This document shows, piece after piece, positions 16,693-24,665 of a DNA stretch of 64,000 nucleotides; within the stretch, counting starts at the first letter, position 1, and each line of letters begins with the position of its first letter. The stretch is from Arcanobacterium pluranimalium (GTDB lineage Bacteria > Actinomycetota > Actinomycetes > Actinomycetales > Actinomycetaceae): assembly GCF_016907845.1 (NCBI RefSeq), contig NZ_JAFBCS010000001.1:868001-932000 (forward strand), given 5' to 3'. The translations under genes and the position numbers were made by a program. The notes under the pieces are model-generated. The model worked only from the letters and a program-made list of their open reading frames with translations, ran no database searches and was not told where the DNA came from.

Positions 16693-18370
16693 GTTCATTG
16701 GGGTTATTGCGTTGCTCGCGGTCGTTTTGAGCGCGTGTACAGGAAGTTTGCCTACCAGCGGTGGAGTCAATATCGTCGAAGACGCCGTTCGCCCTGGTGG
16801 CAGCATTATCCTCGACCCGAAAGGGCCAACACCTGGTGCATCACCTGAGGAATTGGTGGAAGGATTTTTGCGTGCCTCCTCGGTTGGAAATTCTGATGAC
16901 TTCGTCGTCGCCCGGCAATACCTGACTCCGGAAGCCGCTGCCCGATGGAATCCGATGAGCTCGGTTCGGGTCTATCCCGATAGTGAGAGCAGGGATTATT
17001 CGAGCACAGCTACCGATGCGATTCGCGTTTCGGTTGGCGCGCTCGGTTCTCTGGACGCTGAGGGGCACTATACGTCGTCGCCGGTAGATGCGATTATTTC
17101 GAATGAATTCACGTTGATGCGCAACAAGGAGGGGGAGTGGCGAATTGCTGTTCTTGACGATGGTATTTCGATGCCCGAATCGCTATTCACCTCTTTGTAC
17201 GTTAAAGCTCCCCTGTATTTCTTGACGCCGAATAACATCGCCTTGGTTCCAGACCTGCGATGGTATCCGCGCCAACAGGTTGTTTCCTCGCTTGTGAAAG
17301 GTCTGGTTAAGGGGCCATCGCCGTGGCTGGCTCCCGCTGTACACAGTGCTATCCCTGTTGATTTAAGTGCGGATAACGCTGTGGTTTCGGTTGATGATTC
17401 GATTGCGCGCATTGAGCTATCGGCGTCGGTAGCTTCGCTGTCTGAAGGGCAGCGCGCTCTTATTGAGACTCAGTTTTTCCGCACTTTGACGGCTACTGGT
17501 TTGGTTCAGCAAGTGGAGTTGACCTCTGGTGGTTCGAGCTTGGCCGTGGGATCGCGACTCGATTTGCCTGCATATCCTTTCGCTGCTGCGCCACTGACGG
17601 CGTTAGTTGATGGACTTCCTGCGCAGATTGTGGATGGCAAGCCACGTTTGCTCAGCCAATCGGATGCTTTGCGGGGAATGGGGCTAAATCATTTGGCCGT
17701 TGCATACTCTGATCAGGTGCAATACGCTGCTGCGTTGTCCAATAACGACACTCAGCTGCAGAGTCTGGATTTTGCTCGGAATCGAGTCACGCAATTAACT
17801 TCTGGCCAGCAGCTCATTCCTCCGAGTTACGACACTTATTCGTGGGTATGGACGGGTGAAGCCGATTCTCGCGGAGATCTCCTCGCTTTTAATACGAACA
17901 CGGGAGCTTCGGTTAAGCTGCATTTGGAAGAAGTGGATAGTTCGAAGATCCGTTTGATTAATGTTTCGCGTGAGGGCACGCGCATGATCATTGTTTATGA
18001 TCGCGACGGCGTTAACCTCGCTTCCGTCGTCTCCATCGCGCGAGATATGTCTGGCGTTCCTACCGGTTTTGGCGAACCGATTCACGTGGTGCAACGTTTG
18101 AAAGACATCGTCGATGTGGCATGGATTAGCGAGCTAAAGTTCGCGGTTCTGGCCAAAGGTGTTGACCAGGCGACGCACGGTTTGTATATCGCTGAAGTGG
18201 GTGGCCCCTCTGCTCATGTGACGGCGATTGATGGTGCGGTGGAGCTGACGGCGGGTCGCGGTCGCGATTCGATTGTGCTTTTAGATCGTTCGGGAACGCT
18301 CTACGAATATCTCTCGGGTGTTTGGCGGCTGTTTGCGCAAGGATATAAATCTCCTGCGCTTCCAGGATAA
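16676..18370 (+). CDS. lpqB: Lipoprotein LpqB
   Basis: 564 residues starting within the mtrB 3' end; ATG 16676 and ATG 16682 are both possible. The signal peptide has a lipobox LSAC at about residues 18-21, so the protein is lipidated and outward-facing. LPTSGGVN right after the Cys is typical of LpqB. The middle part carries a GerMN domain (VSSLVKGLVKGPSPWLAPAV then ARIELSASVASL), and the C-terminal half is a predicted beta-propeller-like domain. Established knowledge: LpqB modulates MtrAB signalling. Gene order and overlap agree with a three-gene signalling operon. Confidence 0.93.
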   Translation: MRMNRKFIGVIALLAVVLSACTGSLPTSGGVNIVEDAVRPGGSIILDPKGPTPGASPEELVEGFLRASSVGNSDDFVVARQYLTPEAAARWNPMSSVRVYPDSESRDYSSTATDAIRVSVGALGSLDAEGHYTSSPVDAIISNEFTLMRNKEGEWRIAVLDDGISMPESLFTSLYVKAPLYFLTPNNIALVPDLRWYPRQQVVSSLVKGLVKGPSPWLAPAVHSAIPVDLSADNAVVSVDDSIARIELSASVASLSEGQRALIETQFFRTLTATGLVQQVELTSGGSSLAVGSRLDLPAYPFAAAPLTALVDGLPAQIVDGKPRLLSQSDALRGMGLNHLAVAYSDQVQYAAALSNNDTQLQSLDFARNRVTQLTSGQQLIPPSYDTYSWVWTGEADSRGDLLAFNTNTGASVKLHLEEVDSSKIRLINVSREGTRMIIVYDRDGVNLASVVSIARDMSGVPTGFGEPIHVVQRLKDIVDVAWISELKFAVLAKGVDQATHGLYIAEVGGPSAHVTAIDGAVELTAGRGRDSIVLLDRSGTLYEYLSGVWRLFAQGYKSPALPG

Positions 18371-18482
18371 ACTCCTTGTGAATCTCCTTTTGCTGCTTTC
18401 CACAGTCTGGCGAAGTGGGCAGCGCCTCCACAGGTTTTGAATCTTTGCTCCGGTAGCTTTTGTAATAGCCCAGACTAGATCT

Positions 18483-19316
18483 ATGAATTCTACACTGATG
18501 AATTGCAGCGTCTTCACAGATTTTATGTACGCCGTATTCAACATGATTTACCCGCAATACTGCGCTGCCTGTGGCACATGGGATACGCCGCTGTGTGAGC
18601 GCTGCATGCGCGATATGACGGCGCAGTGGCGGCGTGCTGATGTCAGTACGCCTTTCTTACAGCAGGTGGATCCGCAAGGAGGCGCGGACGTGAGTCTGTT
18701 TCCTATATGGTGTCCGCTCAGTTATCGAGGTTCGCCTGCGCGTGCGATTGTGGCCTGGAAGAATACGCAGTCCTCAGGGCTTTCGCACGCTATGCGCGCT
18801 GTGTGGCTGTTGAGTCTGCGCAGTCTAATAAGACGCAGTAGTGTGCACGATATTTTCCCTGCTCTGGATATGCGCCGATACGTGGCTGTAGTGCCGATTC
18901 CGTCCCGGTGGCGGCGCAAACACGAGGGGAAAATGATCGTGCTCGATCTAGCGCAAGAAGTGGCAGAAGTTTTGGATTTGCCCTGCCAGGAGGTGCTTAA
19001 GAAACGTGGAACCAAGTTGAGGGACGGGCGAGCTGCGGCGTTGCCATGGGCGAACCTTAAGGCTGGTTTTGTCACATTGGCAGGTGTCAAGCGACCGTAT
19101 TCGGTGGAAACCTTCGGTGGGCGAGCGCGTAAGCGCAATTCGATCAAGGCAACACGGAGTTTGCATGGTTGGGACGTGATTTTGGTAGACGACGTCGTGA
19201 CCACCGGTGCAACTTTCGACGCAGCGTTTCGCGCAGTGCGGAACGCGGGCGGGCGCGTGATCGGCGGATTTGCGCTCGCGGCGGCAGTAGACCCGCGAAT
19301 TTCGCCGGTGGCATAA
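18483..19316 (+). CDS. ComF-family phosphoribosyltransferase-like protein
   Basis: 277 residues. The N-terminal YPQYCAACGTWDTPLCERC is the double CxxC zinc motif of ComF proteins. The C-terminal half has the PRTase fold: VAVVPIPSRWRRKHEGKM, then the PRPP loop VILVDDVVTTGATFDAAF. In competent bacteria ComF helps handle incoming single-stranded DNA; in actinobacteria this gene regularly sits between lpqB and hpf, as here, and its role is not clear. No strong SD is visible before the ATG at 18483; the internal ATG at 18543 (MIYPQYC) is an alternative start. Confidence 0.88.
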   Translation: MNSTLMNCSVFTDFMYAVFNMIYPQYCAACGTWDTPLCERCMRDMTAQWRRADVSTPFLQQVDPQGGADVSLFPIWCPLSYRGSPARAIVAWKNTQSSGLSHAMRAVWLLSLRSLIRRSSVHDIFPALDMRRYVAVVPIPSRWRRKHEGKMIVLDLAQEVAEVLDLPCQEVLKKRGTKLRDGRAAALPWANLKAGFVTLAGVKRPYSVETFGGRARKRNSIKATRSLHGWDVILVDDVVTTGATFDAAFRAVRNAGGRVIGGFALAAAVDPRISPVA

Positions 19317-19666
19317 GTCACATATGAGCAAAAAATCGGGTATAGTTGAGTTACTCAAACAATTCGTGACGTGAGCTTTTCTCGTTGGTGTTGATTGCGT
19401 AAACGTTGCTTGCGTAAATGCTGGTCGCGAAATATTGGCGGTGATTGAACGTCAGTTTCGCAGAACTAGATATATGCAACTGAGCTGGAAATTTGCAGCC
19501 AGGCAGCACGTAGGCAAAAGGCAGGCATGAGGCATCAATGATAGAAAATGGCAGGTCGGAGAAGATAAGGGGGTGATGCTCGCTTTGTTGCTCGCCGGGT
19601 TCGGTGAGTTTCCCTTATCCTCGTGGGACAAACCCACATGTTGACAGGCCAAATCAGGAGGTCGCC
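19317..19666 (+). promoter_or_regulatory. 350-bp leader with hairpins upstream of hpf
   Basis: Non-coding stretch between comF-like and hpf. Near its 3' end are two potential stems: an outer GATAAGGG/CCCTTATC pair (19564-19571 with 19612-19619) enclosing a CTCGCC/GGTGAG pair, and GTGGG/CCCAC (19623-19627 with 19633-19637) directly before the AGGAGG ribosome binding site. No known riboswitch was recognised; a structured 5' UTR controlling hpf is plausible. Confidence 0.4.
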
Positions 19667-20320
19667 GTGGAATTTGTAGTAAAAGGTCGAAACGCTGAAG
19701 TTTCCGACAAGTTCCGTGCTCATGTAGAAGAAAAGCTGGCAAAGATTGAGTTGTTCGCTCCGCGTGCACAACGAGTAGATGTTGAAGTCACGCATGAACC
19801 CAATCCAGCTCAAGCAGAGATTTCGGAGAAGATCGAAATCACCGTGCGTGATAAAGGGCCAGTAGTGCGGGCAGAAGCTGCTGCTTCTGATCGTTATGGC
19901 GCCCTTGATCTTGCAACTCAAAAGCTTGTTGAGCAGCTTCGTCGTGCGCACGAACGGCAAAAGAATCACCATAAGGGAAATAACAAATGGGAGCGCGATG
20001 GGCACAGCCTTGACATTGAGGCTTTGCTCGCAAGCTTGAAAGCAGAAGAGGAGGAGGCCACTGCCAGGGACGAAACTGTGCCAACTGAGCCCGGTGTCGC
20101 AGTGGAGACGCAGCTTGGAGATTCTCCAGTAACGCTTCGCCAGAAACTGTACGAAGCACATCCGATGACCGTAGACCAAGCGGTATACGAGATGGAGTTG
20201 GTTGGCCATCCGTTCTACCTGTTCATCGATTCGGAAACCATGCAACCATGTGCAGCCTATCGCCGTCATGGTTGGACGTACGGAATCATTCGGCTCGATG
20301 CAACGGTGAACGAAAGTTGA
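19667..20320 (+). CDS. hpf: Ribosome hibernation promoting factor, long form
   Basis: 217 residues from GTG 19667, preceded by AGGAGG at 19656-19661; this start gives the family N-terminus MEFVVKGRNAEVSDKF. The N-terminal ~100 residues are the S30AE ribosome-binding domain; a charged linker follows; the C-terminal ~60 residues (VYEMELVGHPFYLFIDSETM, then AAYRRHGWTYGIIRL) are the dimerisation domain that joins two 70S particles into inactive 100S ribosomes in the long-form family. Single gene with a long leader on its 5' side and a strong dyad 57 bp after its stop. Confidence 0.93.
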   Translation: MEFVVKGRNAEVSDKFRAHVEEKLAKIELFAPRAQRVDVEVTHEPNPAQAEISEKIEITVRDKGPVVRAEAAASDRYGALDLATQKLVEQLRRAHERQKNHHKGNNKWERDGHSLDIEALLASLKAEEEEATARDETVPTEPGVAVETQLGDSPVTLRQKLYEAHPMTVDQAVYEMELVGHPFYLFIDSETMQPCAAYRRHGWTYGIIRLDATVNES

Positions 20321-20376
20321 TCCTTGAGCTAATCCAATCGTCACAAAGCGAAAGCTAGGACGTTGAGATAACACTT

Positions 20377-20414
20377 GTGTGGGTGACCAATTTTGACGAA
20401 TTGGTCACCCACAC
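20377..20414. terminator. 16-bp perfect inverted repeat between hpf and fprA
   Basis: Arms 20377-20392 and 20399-20414 are perfectly complementary, with a 6-nt loop. No T-run follows on the plus strand, so it may be a rho-aided terminator for hpf or an operator for fprA. Its core GTGGGTGA recurs in the terminator after fprA. Confidence 0.6.
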
Positions 20415-20486
20415 TTGGCTTATCTATGGGGAAAAGACCTGACCTAGTACGATTTACTCAGACCATAATTCTAGGAAGAGGTTTTT

Positions 20487-21869
20487 GTGAGTAATCGTCC
20501 GCTACAAGTAGCAGTTATCGGCGCAGGTCCAGCTGGAATTTATGCGTCCGATATTTTGTCGAAATCCGATGTTGATGTTCAGATCGATTTATACGAGAGG
20601 CTTCCTGCGCCCTACGGACTCGTCCGTTACGGCGTCGCCCCTGATCATCCACGCATTAAGCAGATCATTAAGGCTCTCTACAATGTCTTGCAGCGTGGAG
20701 ATATTCGGCTGGTTGGCAACGTTGAAATCGGCAAAGACGTAACGTTCGACGAACTTCACGAACACTATGATGCGATCATCATTGCAACTGGCGCTGATCG
20801 AGATCGTCCATTCAACGTGCCAGGAGCCGATCTGCCTGAAGTCTATGGAGCAGCTGATTTCGTCTCGTGGTACGACGGACACCCCGATTATCCGCGCACC
20901 TGGCCACTTGAAGCTAAAGAAGTTGCGGTTATTGGTGTGGGGAATGTGGCACTTGATGTGGCGCGAATTTTGGCTAAACACCCGCAAGATCTCATGAGCA
21001 CCGAGATTCCACAAAACGTTGAGGACGGACTGCGTAAATCTCCGGTCACAGATGTACACGTATTTGGTCGTCGTGGGCCGGCTCAAGTGAAATTTACGCC
21101 GATGGAATTGCGTGAGTTGGGCGAAGTTCCAGACGTCGACATCATCGTTTACGAGGACGACTACGATTATGATGAGGCCTCCGAAGCGGCAGTTGCCGAT
21201 TCGAAGATGACTCGCCAAGTGGTCAATATCCTCACCGATTACCTCTTTGAGCAGGAAGAAGAAAAGACTGCTTCGCGCCGTATTCACATTCATATGTTGC
21301 AAGAACCGGCAGAGATTCTCGGAACCGAGCATGTTGAAGGAATCCGCATGGCTCGCACGGCACTACAAGGCGATGGATCCGTTGCCCGTACCGGCGAGTT
21401 CATCGACTACCCGGTGCAGGCCGTATACCGAGCTGTTGGCTACTTCTCGTCGCCTATTCCAGGTGCGCCATTTGACGACGTGCGCGGTGTCGTGCCTAAC
21501 GTCGCAGGACGCGTGGTGGACGACGGCGTCGTCGTGAACGGCATGTACGCTACCGGCTGGATCAAGCGAGGTCCGGTGGGACTCATTGGCTCAACGAAAT
21601 CTGACGCACAGGAGACTATCGGCAACCTGGTAGAGGACTACAAGGCAGGGCTTTTGCACGCCACCACTGAAGAGCTCGGTTGGGAGGCGACTCAGCAGGT
21701 GCTAGAGAGTCGCGGAGTGCGTTACACCACCTGGCAGGGCTGGGAGCTGCTTGAGGCTTATGAGAAGTCGCTAGGGGAGCCAGTTGGCCGTGAGCGCATC
21801 AAAGTTGTGGAGCGCGAGACGATGACGGCTATTTCCCGTGGTGAGCCACATGATGGGAAACTCTACTGA
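20487..21869 (+). CDS. fprA: Ferredoxin/adrenodoxin-type NADP+ reductase (FprA-like)
   Basis: 460 residues from GTG 20487 with AGGAAGAGG upstream. The FAD Rossmann motif VIGAGPAGIYASDIL is at residues 10-24, followed by YERLPAPYGLVRYGVAPDHP, typical of the adrenodoxin-reductase family. The NADP motif is VIGVGNVALDVARIL near residue 152, and the C-terminal FAD segment is ATGWIKRGPVGLIGSTKSDA. The enzyme passes electrons from NADPH to ferredoxin in the cytoplasm. Monocistronic: a dyad lies upstream and a clear rho-independent terminator follows. Confidence 0.93.
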   Translation: MSNRPLQVAVIGAGPAGIYASDILSKSDVDVQIDLYERLPAPYGLVRYGVAPDHPRIKQIIKALYNVLQRGDIRLVGNVEIGKDVTFDELHEHYDAIIIATGADRDRPFNVPGADLPEVYGAADFVSWYDGHPDYPRTWPLEAKEVAVIGVGNVALDVARILAKHPQDLMSTEIPQNVEDGLRKSPVTDVHVFGRRGPAQVKFTPMELRELGEVPDVDIIVYEDDYDYDEASEAAVADSKMTRQVVNILTDYLFEQEEEKTASRRIHIHMLQEPAEILGTEHVEGIRMARTALQGDGSVARTGEFIDYPVQAVYRAVGYFSSPIPGAPFDDVRGVVPNVAGRVVDDGVVVNGMYATGWIKRGPVGLIGSTKSDAQETIGNLVEDYKAGLLHATTEELGWEATQQVLESRGVRYTTWQGWELLEAYEKSLGEPVGRERIKVVERETMTAISRGEPHDGKLY

Positions 21870-21877
21870 GTACTAAA

Positions 21878-21915
21878 TGGTGGGTGAATGTCTAACATTC
21901 ACCCACCAAATTTTT
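21878..21915 (+). terminator. Rho-independent terminator after fprA
   Basis: Stem GGTGGGTGAATG (21879-21890) with CATTCACCCACC (21896-21907), 5-nt loop, then AAATTTTT. Nine bases after the fprA stop. Confidence 0.85.
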
Positions 21916-22015
21916 ATTGCATTGTGGTCTCGCGCCGTAGCCTCGCTACGTCACCTCGCATCGTGAGATCGTGATGCAAGCCCGTGATCTGGCAATAGAA
22001 AGATAATTGCCGCGC

Positions 22016-22510
22016 TCAGCGGTAGTTGACGAACTGCAAGGCCACGTCGAGTTTGGCGCTTTTGAGCATAGCGATCACGTCTTGAAGTGCGTCGCGCGAT
22101 TTGGACGATACGCGCACTTCGTCGCCTTGAATTTGGGCTTTAACACCCTTGGGGCCTTCATCACGAATGAGTTTAGTGATTTTCTTCGCGTTTTCTTGGT
22201 CGATACCCTCTTTAAGTGCGCCAACCAGCCGGTATTCTTTGCCAGAAGCTTTGGGTTCGCCGTCGCCCACATCAACTTGTTTCAGCGATAAGCCGCGGCG
22301 AATAAGCTTCGATTGGAGCACATCCCACACCGCGAGCACGCGCTCAGGGGAGTTTGCGATCATTGTTATAGCTTCGCCGGAAAGTTCTACCGAAGCGCCA
22401 ACATTCTTGAAATCGTAGCGTTGGCTGATTTCTTTAGCGGCTTGGTTCACGGCATTGTCAACTTCTTGACGGTCGTATTTCGACACGATGTCGAACGATG
22501 AATCTGCCAT
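22016..22510 (-). CDS. yajQ: YajQ family nucleotide-binding protein (UPF0234)
   Basis: 164 residues from ATG 22510 with GGGAG six bases upstream. The sequence [23 protein letters not shown] and [15 protein letters not shown] are the family N-terminus; [21 protein letters not shown] and [24 protein letters not shown] form the second half of the two ferredoxin-like folds. Members bind nucleotides, and cyclic di-GMP binding is known for some proteobacterial members; the role here is not shown. Single gene, convergent with fprA and divergent from the tRNA cluster. Confidence 0.92.
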   Translation of the reverse strand: MADSSFDIVSKYDRQEVDNAVNQAAKEISQRYDFKNVGASVELSGEAITMIANSPERVLAVWDVLQSKLIRRGLSLKQVDVGDGEPKASGKEYRLVGALKEGIDQENAKKITKLIRDEGPKGVKAQIQGDEVRVSSKSRDALQDVIAMLKSAKLDVALQFVNYR

Positions 22511-22625
22511 CAATGGCTCCCTTCTTTACGGTATGTGTACAGCTTATCCGGTATTGAACACAAAGGCGTGAGCACGCAAAAAGAGAAATGTGATCAGCGC
22601 TGCATTAGCAATCTGCCAAATCGGT

Positions 22626-22656
22626 TTGACATCCTACCCACCCTAACTGCTAATCT
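22626..22656 (+). promoter_or_regulatory. Candidate promoter for the tRNA cluster
   Basis: TTGACA (22626-22631) and TAATCT (22651-22656) with 19-bp spacing, 35 bp upstream of tRNA-Tyr. A good match to the housekeeping consensus apart from the long spacer. Confidence 0.5.
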
Positions 22657-22690
22657 ACTGTGACGTGCGAAGAAATATTTCGAGCACATC

Positions 22691-22771
22691 GGCGGGTTGA
22701 CCGAGCGGCCAATGGTATCTGACTGTAAATCAGACGCGTAAGCTACGGGGGTTCGAATCCCTCACCCGCCA
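22691..22771 (+). tRNA. tRNA-Tyr (GTA)
   Basis: Acceptor arms GGCGGGT/ACCCGCC pair; the anticodon stem TCTGA/TCAGA encloses the loop with anticodon GTA; a longer variable region follows, then GTTCGAATC of the T arm. Discriminator A. CCA is not encoded. First of three clustered tRNAs leading into rpmG. Confidence 0.93.
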
Positions 22772-22856
22772 CGGATCGATTTTCGATCTGAAACCAGCCG
22801 TGTGGTGATCTGATTCACCGCCAGGTTTGGTTTTCTGGTTGGTGAATTACCGAAGA

Positions 22857-22871
22857 ATTTTGGTAAGCTTT
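22857..22871 (+). promoter_or_regulatory. Candidate -10 region before tRNA-Thr
   Basis: ATTTTGGTAAGCTTT contains a TAAGCT -10-like hexamer ending 10 bp before the tRNA. The same 15 bases occur at 46786-46800 upstream of a lipoprotein gene. A TTGGTG at 22839 could be the -35 (19-bp spacer). Confidence 0.45.
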
Positions 22872-22879
22872 CCAGCGTT

Positions 22880-22952
22880 GCCCCGATAGCTCAGTCGGCA
22901 GAGCATCTCCATGGTAAGGAGAAGGTCAAGGGTTCGATTCCCTTTCGGGGCT
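22880..22952 (+). tRNA. tRNA-Thr (GGT)
   Basis: Acceptor GCCCCGA/TCGGGGC, D arm GCTC/GAGC, anticodon stem TCTCC/GGAGA with loop anticodon GGT, T arm with GTTCGATTC. Discriminator T. CCA not encoded. Confidence 0.95.
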
Positions 22953-22987
22953 CGATTCATTTCTTAAGAAATTAAGTGATGAAGTGA

Positions 22988-23061
22988 GGCGGGGTAGCTC
23001 AGTTGGTCAGAGCGCACGACTCATAATCGTGAGGTCGCGGGTTCAAACCCCGCCCCCGCTA
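22988..23061 (+). tRNA. tRNA-Met (CAT), elongator
   Basis: Acceptor GGCGGGG with CCCCGCT (one G-U pair at the end), anticodon stem CACGA/TCGTG with anticodon CAT, T arm GCGGG/CCCGC. The anticodon stem lacks the three G-C pairs of initiator tRNA, and position 1-72 is a G-U pair, so elongator Met is favoured over fMet. A lysidine-modified Ile(CAT) tRNA cannot be fully excluded. Confidence 0.88.
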
Positions 23062-23117
23062 CTCTCGACCAAAGAAGCATCCGCTTCTCCAATCAAACCG
23101 AACGTGAGGAAATAACC

Positions 23118-23288
23118 GTGGCTAGCAAGTCTCAAGACGTTCGCCCTAAGATCACCCTCGCCTGCGAGGTTTGCAAGGAGCGAAACTACATCACCAAGAA
23201 GAACCGTCGCAATACGCCGGATCGTCTGGAACTGAACAAGTTCTGCCCTCGTTGCAATAAGAACCAGGCACACCGCGAGACCCGTTGA
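23118..23288 (+). CDS. rpmG: 50S ribosomal protein L33
   Basis: 56 residues ([25 protein letters not shown] to [14 protein letters not shown], summarised) from GTG 23118, with GAGGAAA upstream. CEVC and CPRC are the two zinc-binding pairs of the C+ form of L33. It lies 56 bp after tRNA-Met, the usual actinobacterial tRNA-Thr/tRNA-Met/rpmG arrangement, and is followed by a strong terminator. In some bacteria a second, zinc-free L33 exists for zinc limitation; none is in this window. Confidence 0.96.
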   Translation: MASKSQDVRPKITLACEVCKERNYITKKNRRNTPDRLELNKFCPRCNKNQAHRETR

Positions 23289-23334
23289 TCGGTTCTCAGT
23301 TCTTATGGTGAACTTCGCTCTGTAATGAGCACGA

Positions 23335-23362
23335 AACCTCCGCATCGTCGGAGGTTTTCTTT
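23335..23362 (+). terminator. Rho-independent terminator after rpmG
   Basis: Stem AACCTCCG (23335-23342) with CGGAGGTT (23349-23356) and a T-rich tail. It separates the tRNA-rpmG unit from murB. Confidence 0.85.
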
Positions 23363-23389
23363 TTTCTTCGCTATCGTTAAGGTGAAAGC

Positions 23390-24565
23390 ATGACTTGTTC
23401 GATTCCTGAACCCACTGAGCCTACTCACGCCCTGCCTGCCGTTCTGACCACCCGGCTCCAGCCCGATGCGCGTCGTCTTGCTGATATGACCACTATCGCT
23501 GTGGGCGGTAAGGTGCGCAGTTTTGAAAATCTTAGCTTCGAAGCTGAGATTATCGCGGCGGTCACGGAGGCGGATCGCAGCGGTGAGGAAGTGCTCGTTA
23601 TTGGCGGGGGTTCGAATATTTTAGCTTCCGACGCCGATTTCCCAGGCGTCGTGGTTCACGACGATCGCGTTTCGATTGAGATTCTCTCCGAAGATTCGTG
23701 TGGGGGAGCGCAAATGCGGGTGACGGCTGGAACTCCGTGGGACGCCGTCGTCGTTTTTGCTATTGAACATGGCTGGATGGGTCTAGAGGGTCTTTCGGGC
23801 ATACCGGGTACTGTGGGGGCTGCCCCGGTGCAAAACATCGGCGCATACGGGCAGGAAGTGGCTGGAACGATTGCGTCGGTGCGCACTTTCGACCGCAAGA
23901 GCGGCACGATTCGTACTTTCTTCGCAGCGGATCTCAAATTCGGTTACCGCCACTCGATTCTCAAGGAGTCTTTACTGAGCGGTGAATGGGGTGCGACGCC
24001 GCGTTGGATCGTGCTTGACGTGGTGTTTCACCTGCGTAGGGCTACGCTTTCGGAACCAATTCGCTATGCTCAGTTGGCGCAGAAATTGGGTGTCGACGCC
24101 GGTGAGCGAGTACCTGCCTCCGACGTGCGCAGTGCAGTGATTGAGTTGCGACGCAGCAAGGGTATGGTGCTGGACGCAGTAGATCGCGATACTTTTTCGC
24201 TTGGTTCTTTCTTTACGAATCCGATCCTCTCAGAGGAACAAGCTGCGGCGTTGCCAGACGATGCCCCTAAGTACGGGGTTGGAAAATCGGGTGGCGCTAA
24301 CCAGATTGGCGCTGCCGCGCCGCAAATTGAGGGTCAGGTGAAGACGTCTGCGGCTTGGCTGATTGATCATGCTGGTTTCAAACCAGGTTTCGGCATGCCA
24401 GGGCCTGCTGCTGTGAGCACGAAGCACTCGTTGGCGCTGACCAACCGTGGTGAAGCGAGTGCGTCCGACGTCGTCTCACTGGCTCAAACTATTCGCGACG
24501 GCGTTCGCGAGCGTTTCGGCGTCACGCTCGTGCCTGAACCTGTGCTCGTCAACGTGACGATCTGA
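23390..24565 (+). CDS. murB: UDP-N-acetylmuramate dehydrogenase
   Basis: 391 residues. FAD-linked reduction of UDP-GlcNAc-enolpyruvate to UDP-MurNAc, an essential cytoplasmic peptidoglycan step. Seen: VIGGGSNILASD and GLEGLSGIPGTVGAAPVQNIGAYGQEV split over the FAD-binding domain (about residues 72-155), FGYRHSILK, SLGSFFTNPI with the catalytic Ser region near residue 270, HAGFKPG, and the C-terminal PEPVLV with the conserved Glu. Position after rpmG is the normal actinobacterial order. The ATG is 24 bp beyond the rpmG terminator. Confidence 0.95.
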   Translation: MTCSIPEPTEPTHALPAVLTTRLQPDARRLADMTTIAVGGKVRSFENLSFEAEIIAAVTEADRSGEEVLVIGGGSNILASDADFPGVVVHDDRVSIEILSEDSCGGAQMRVTAGTPWDAVVVFAIEHGWMGLEGLSGIPGTVGAAPVQNIGAYGQEVAGTIASVRTFDRKSGTIRTFFAADLKFGYRHSILKESLLSGEWGATPRWIVLDVVFHLRRATLSEPIRYAQLAQKLGVDAGERVPASDVRSAVIELRRSKGMVLDAVDRDTFSLGSFFTNPILSEEQAAALPDDAPKYGVGKSGGANQIGAAAPQIEGQVKTSAAWLIDHAGFKPGFGMPGPAAVSTKHSLALTNRGEASASDVVSLAQTIRDGVRERFGVTLVPEPVLVNVTI

Positions 24566-24603
24566 TTGTCCCCAGCTACTCGGCACGTGCCGGATACGGC
24601 ACC

Positions 24604-24665
24604 GGATCAGCGACCACATCAGGTGTGGGATCAAGCCGCTTGTGGATCAGGTGCGGGATCAGGCG
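24604..24665. repeat. Short degenerate GGATCA repeats across the 3' end of add
   Basis: GGATCA-containing units recur at 24604, 24628, 24644 and 24657, running through the add stop codon (24631-24633) into the convergent intergenic gap. They encode the Asp-Pro-rich C-terminus of the adenosine deaminase. Confidence 0.5.

Noticed and set aside
19535-20374. 279-codon open frame antisense to hpf
   Set aside because: Overlaps a well-supported gene and has no recognisable protein features.
20377-20414. Phage attachment site
   Set aside because: No integrase, tRNA target or second att copy nearby; the palindrome is better explained as terminator or operator.
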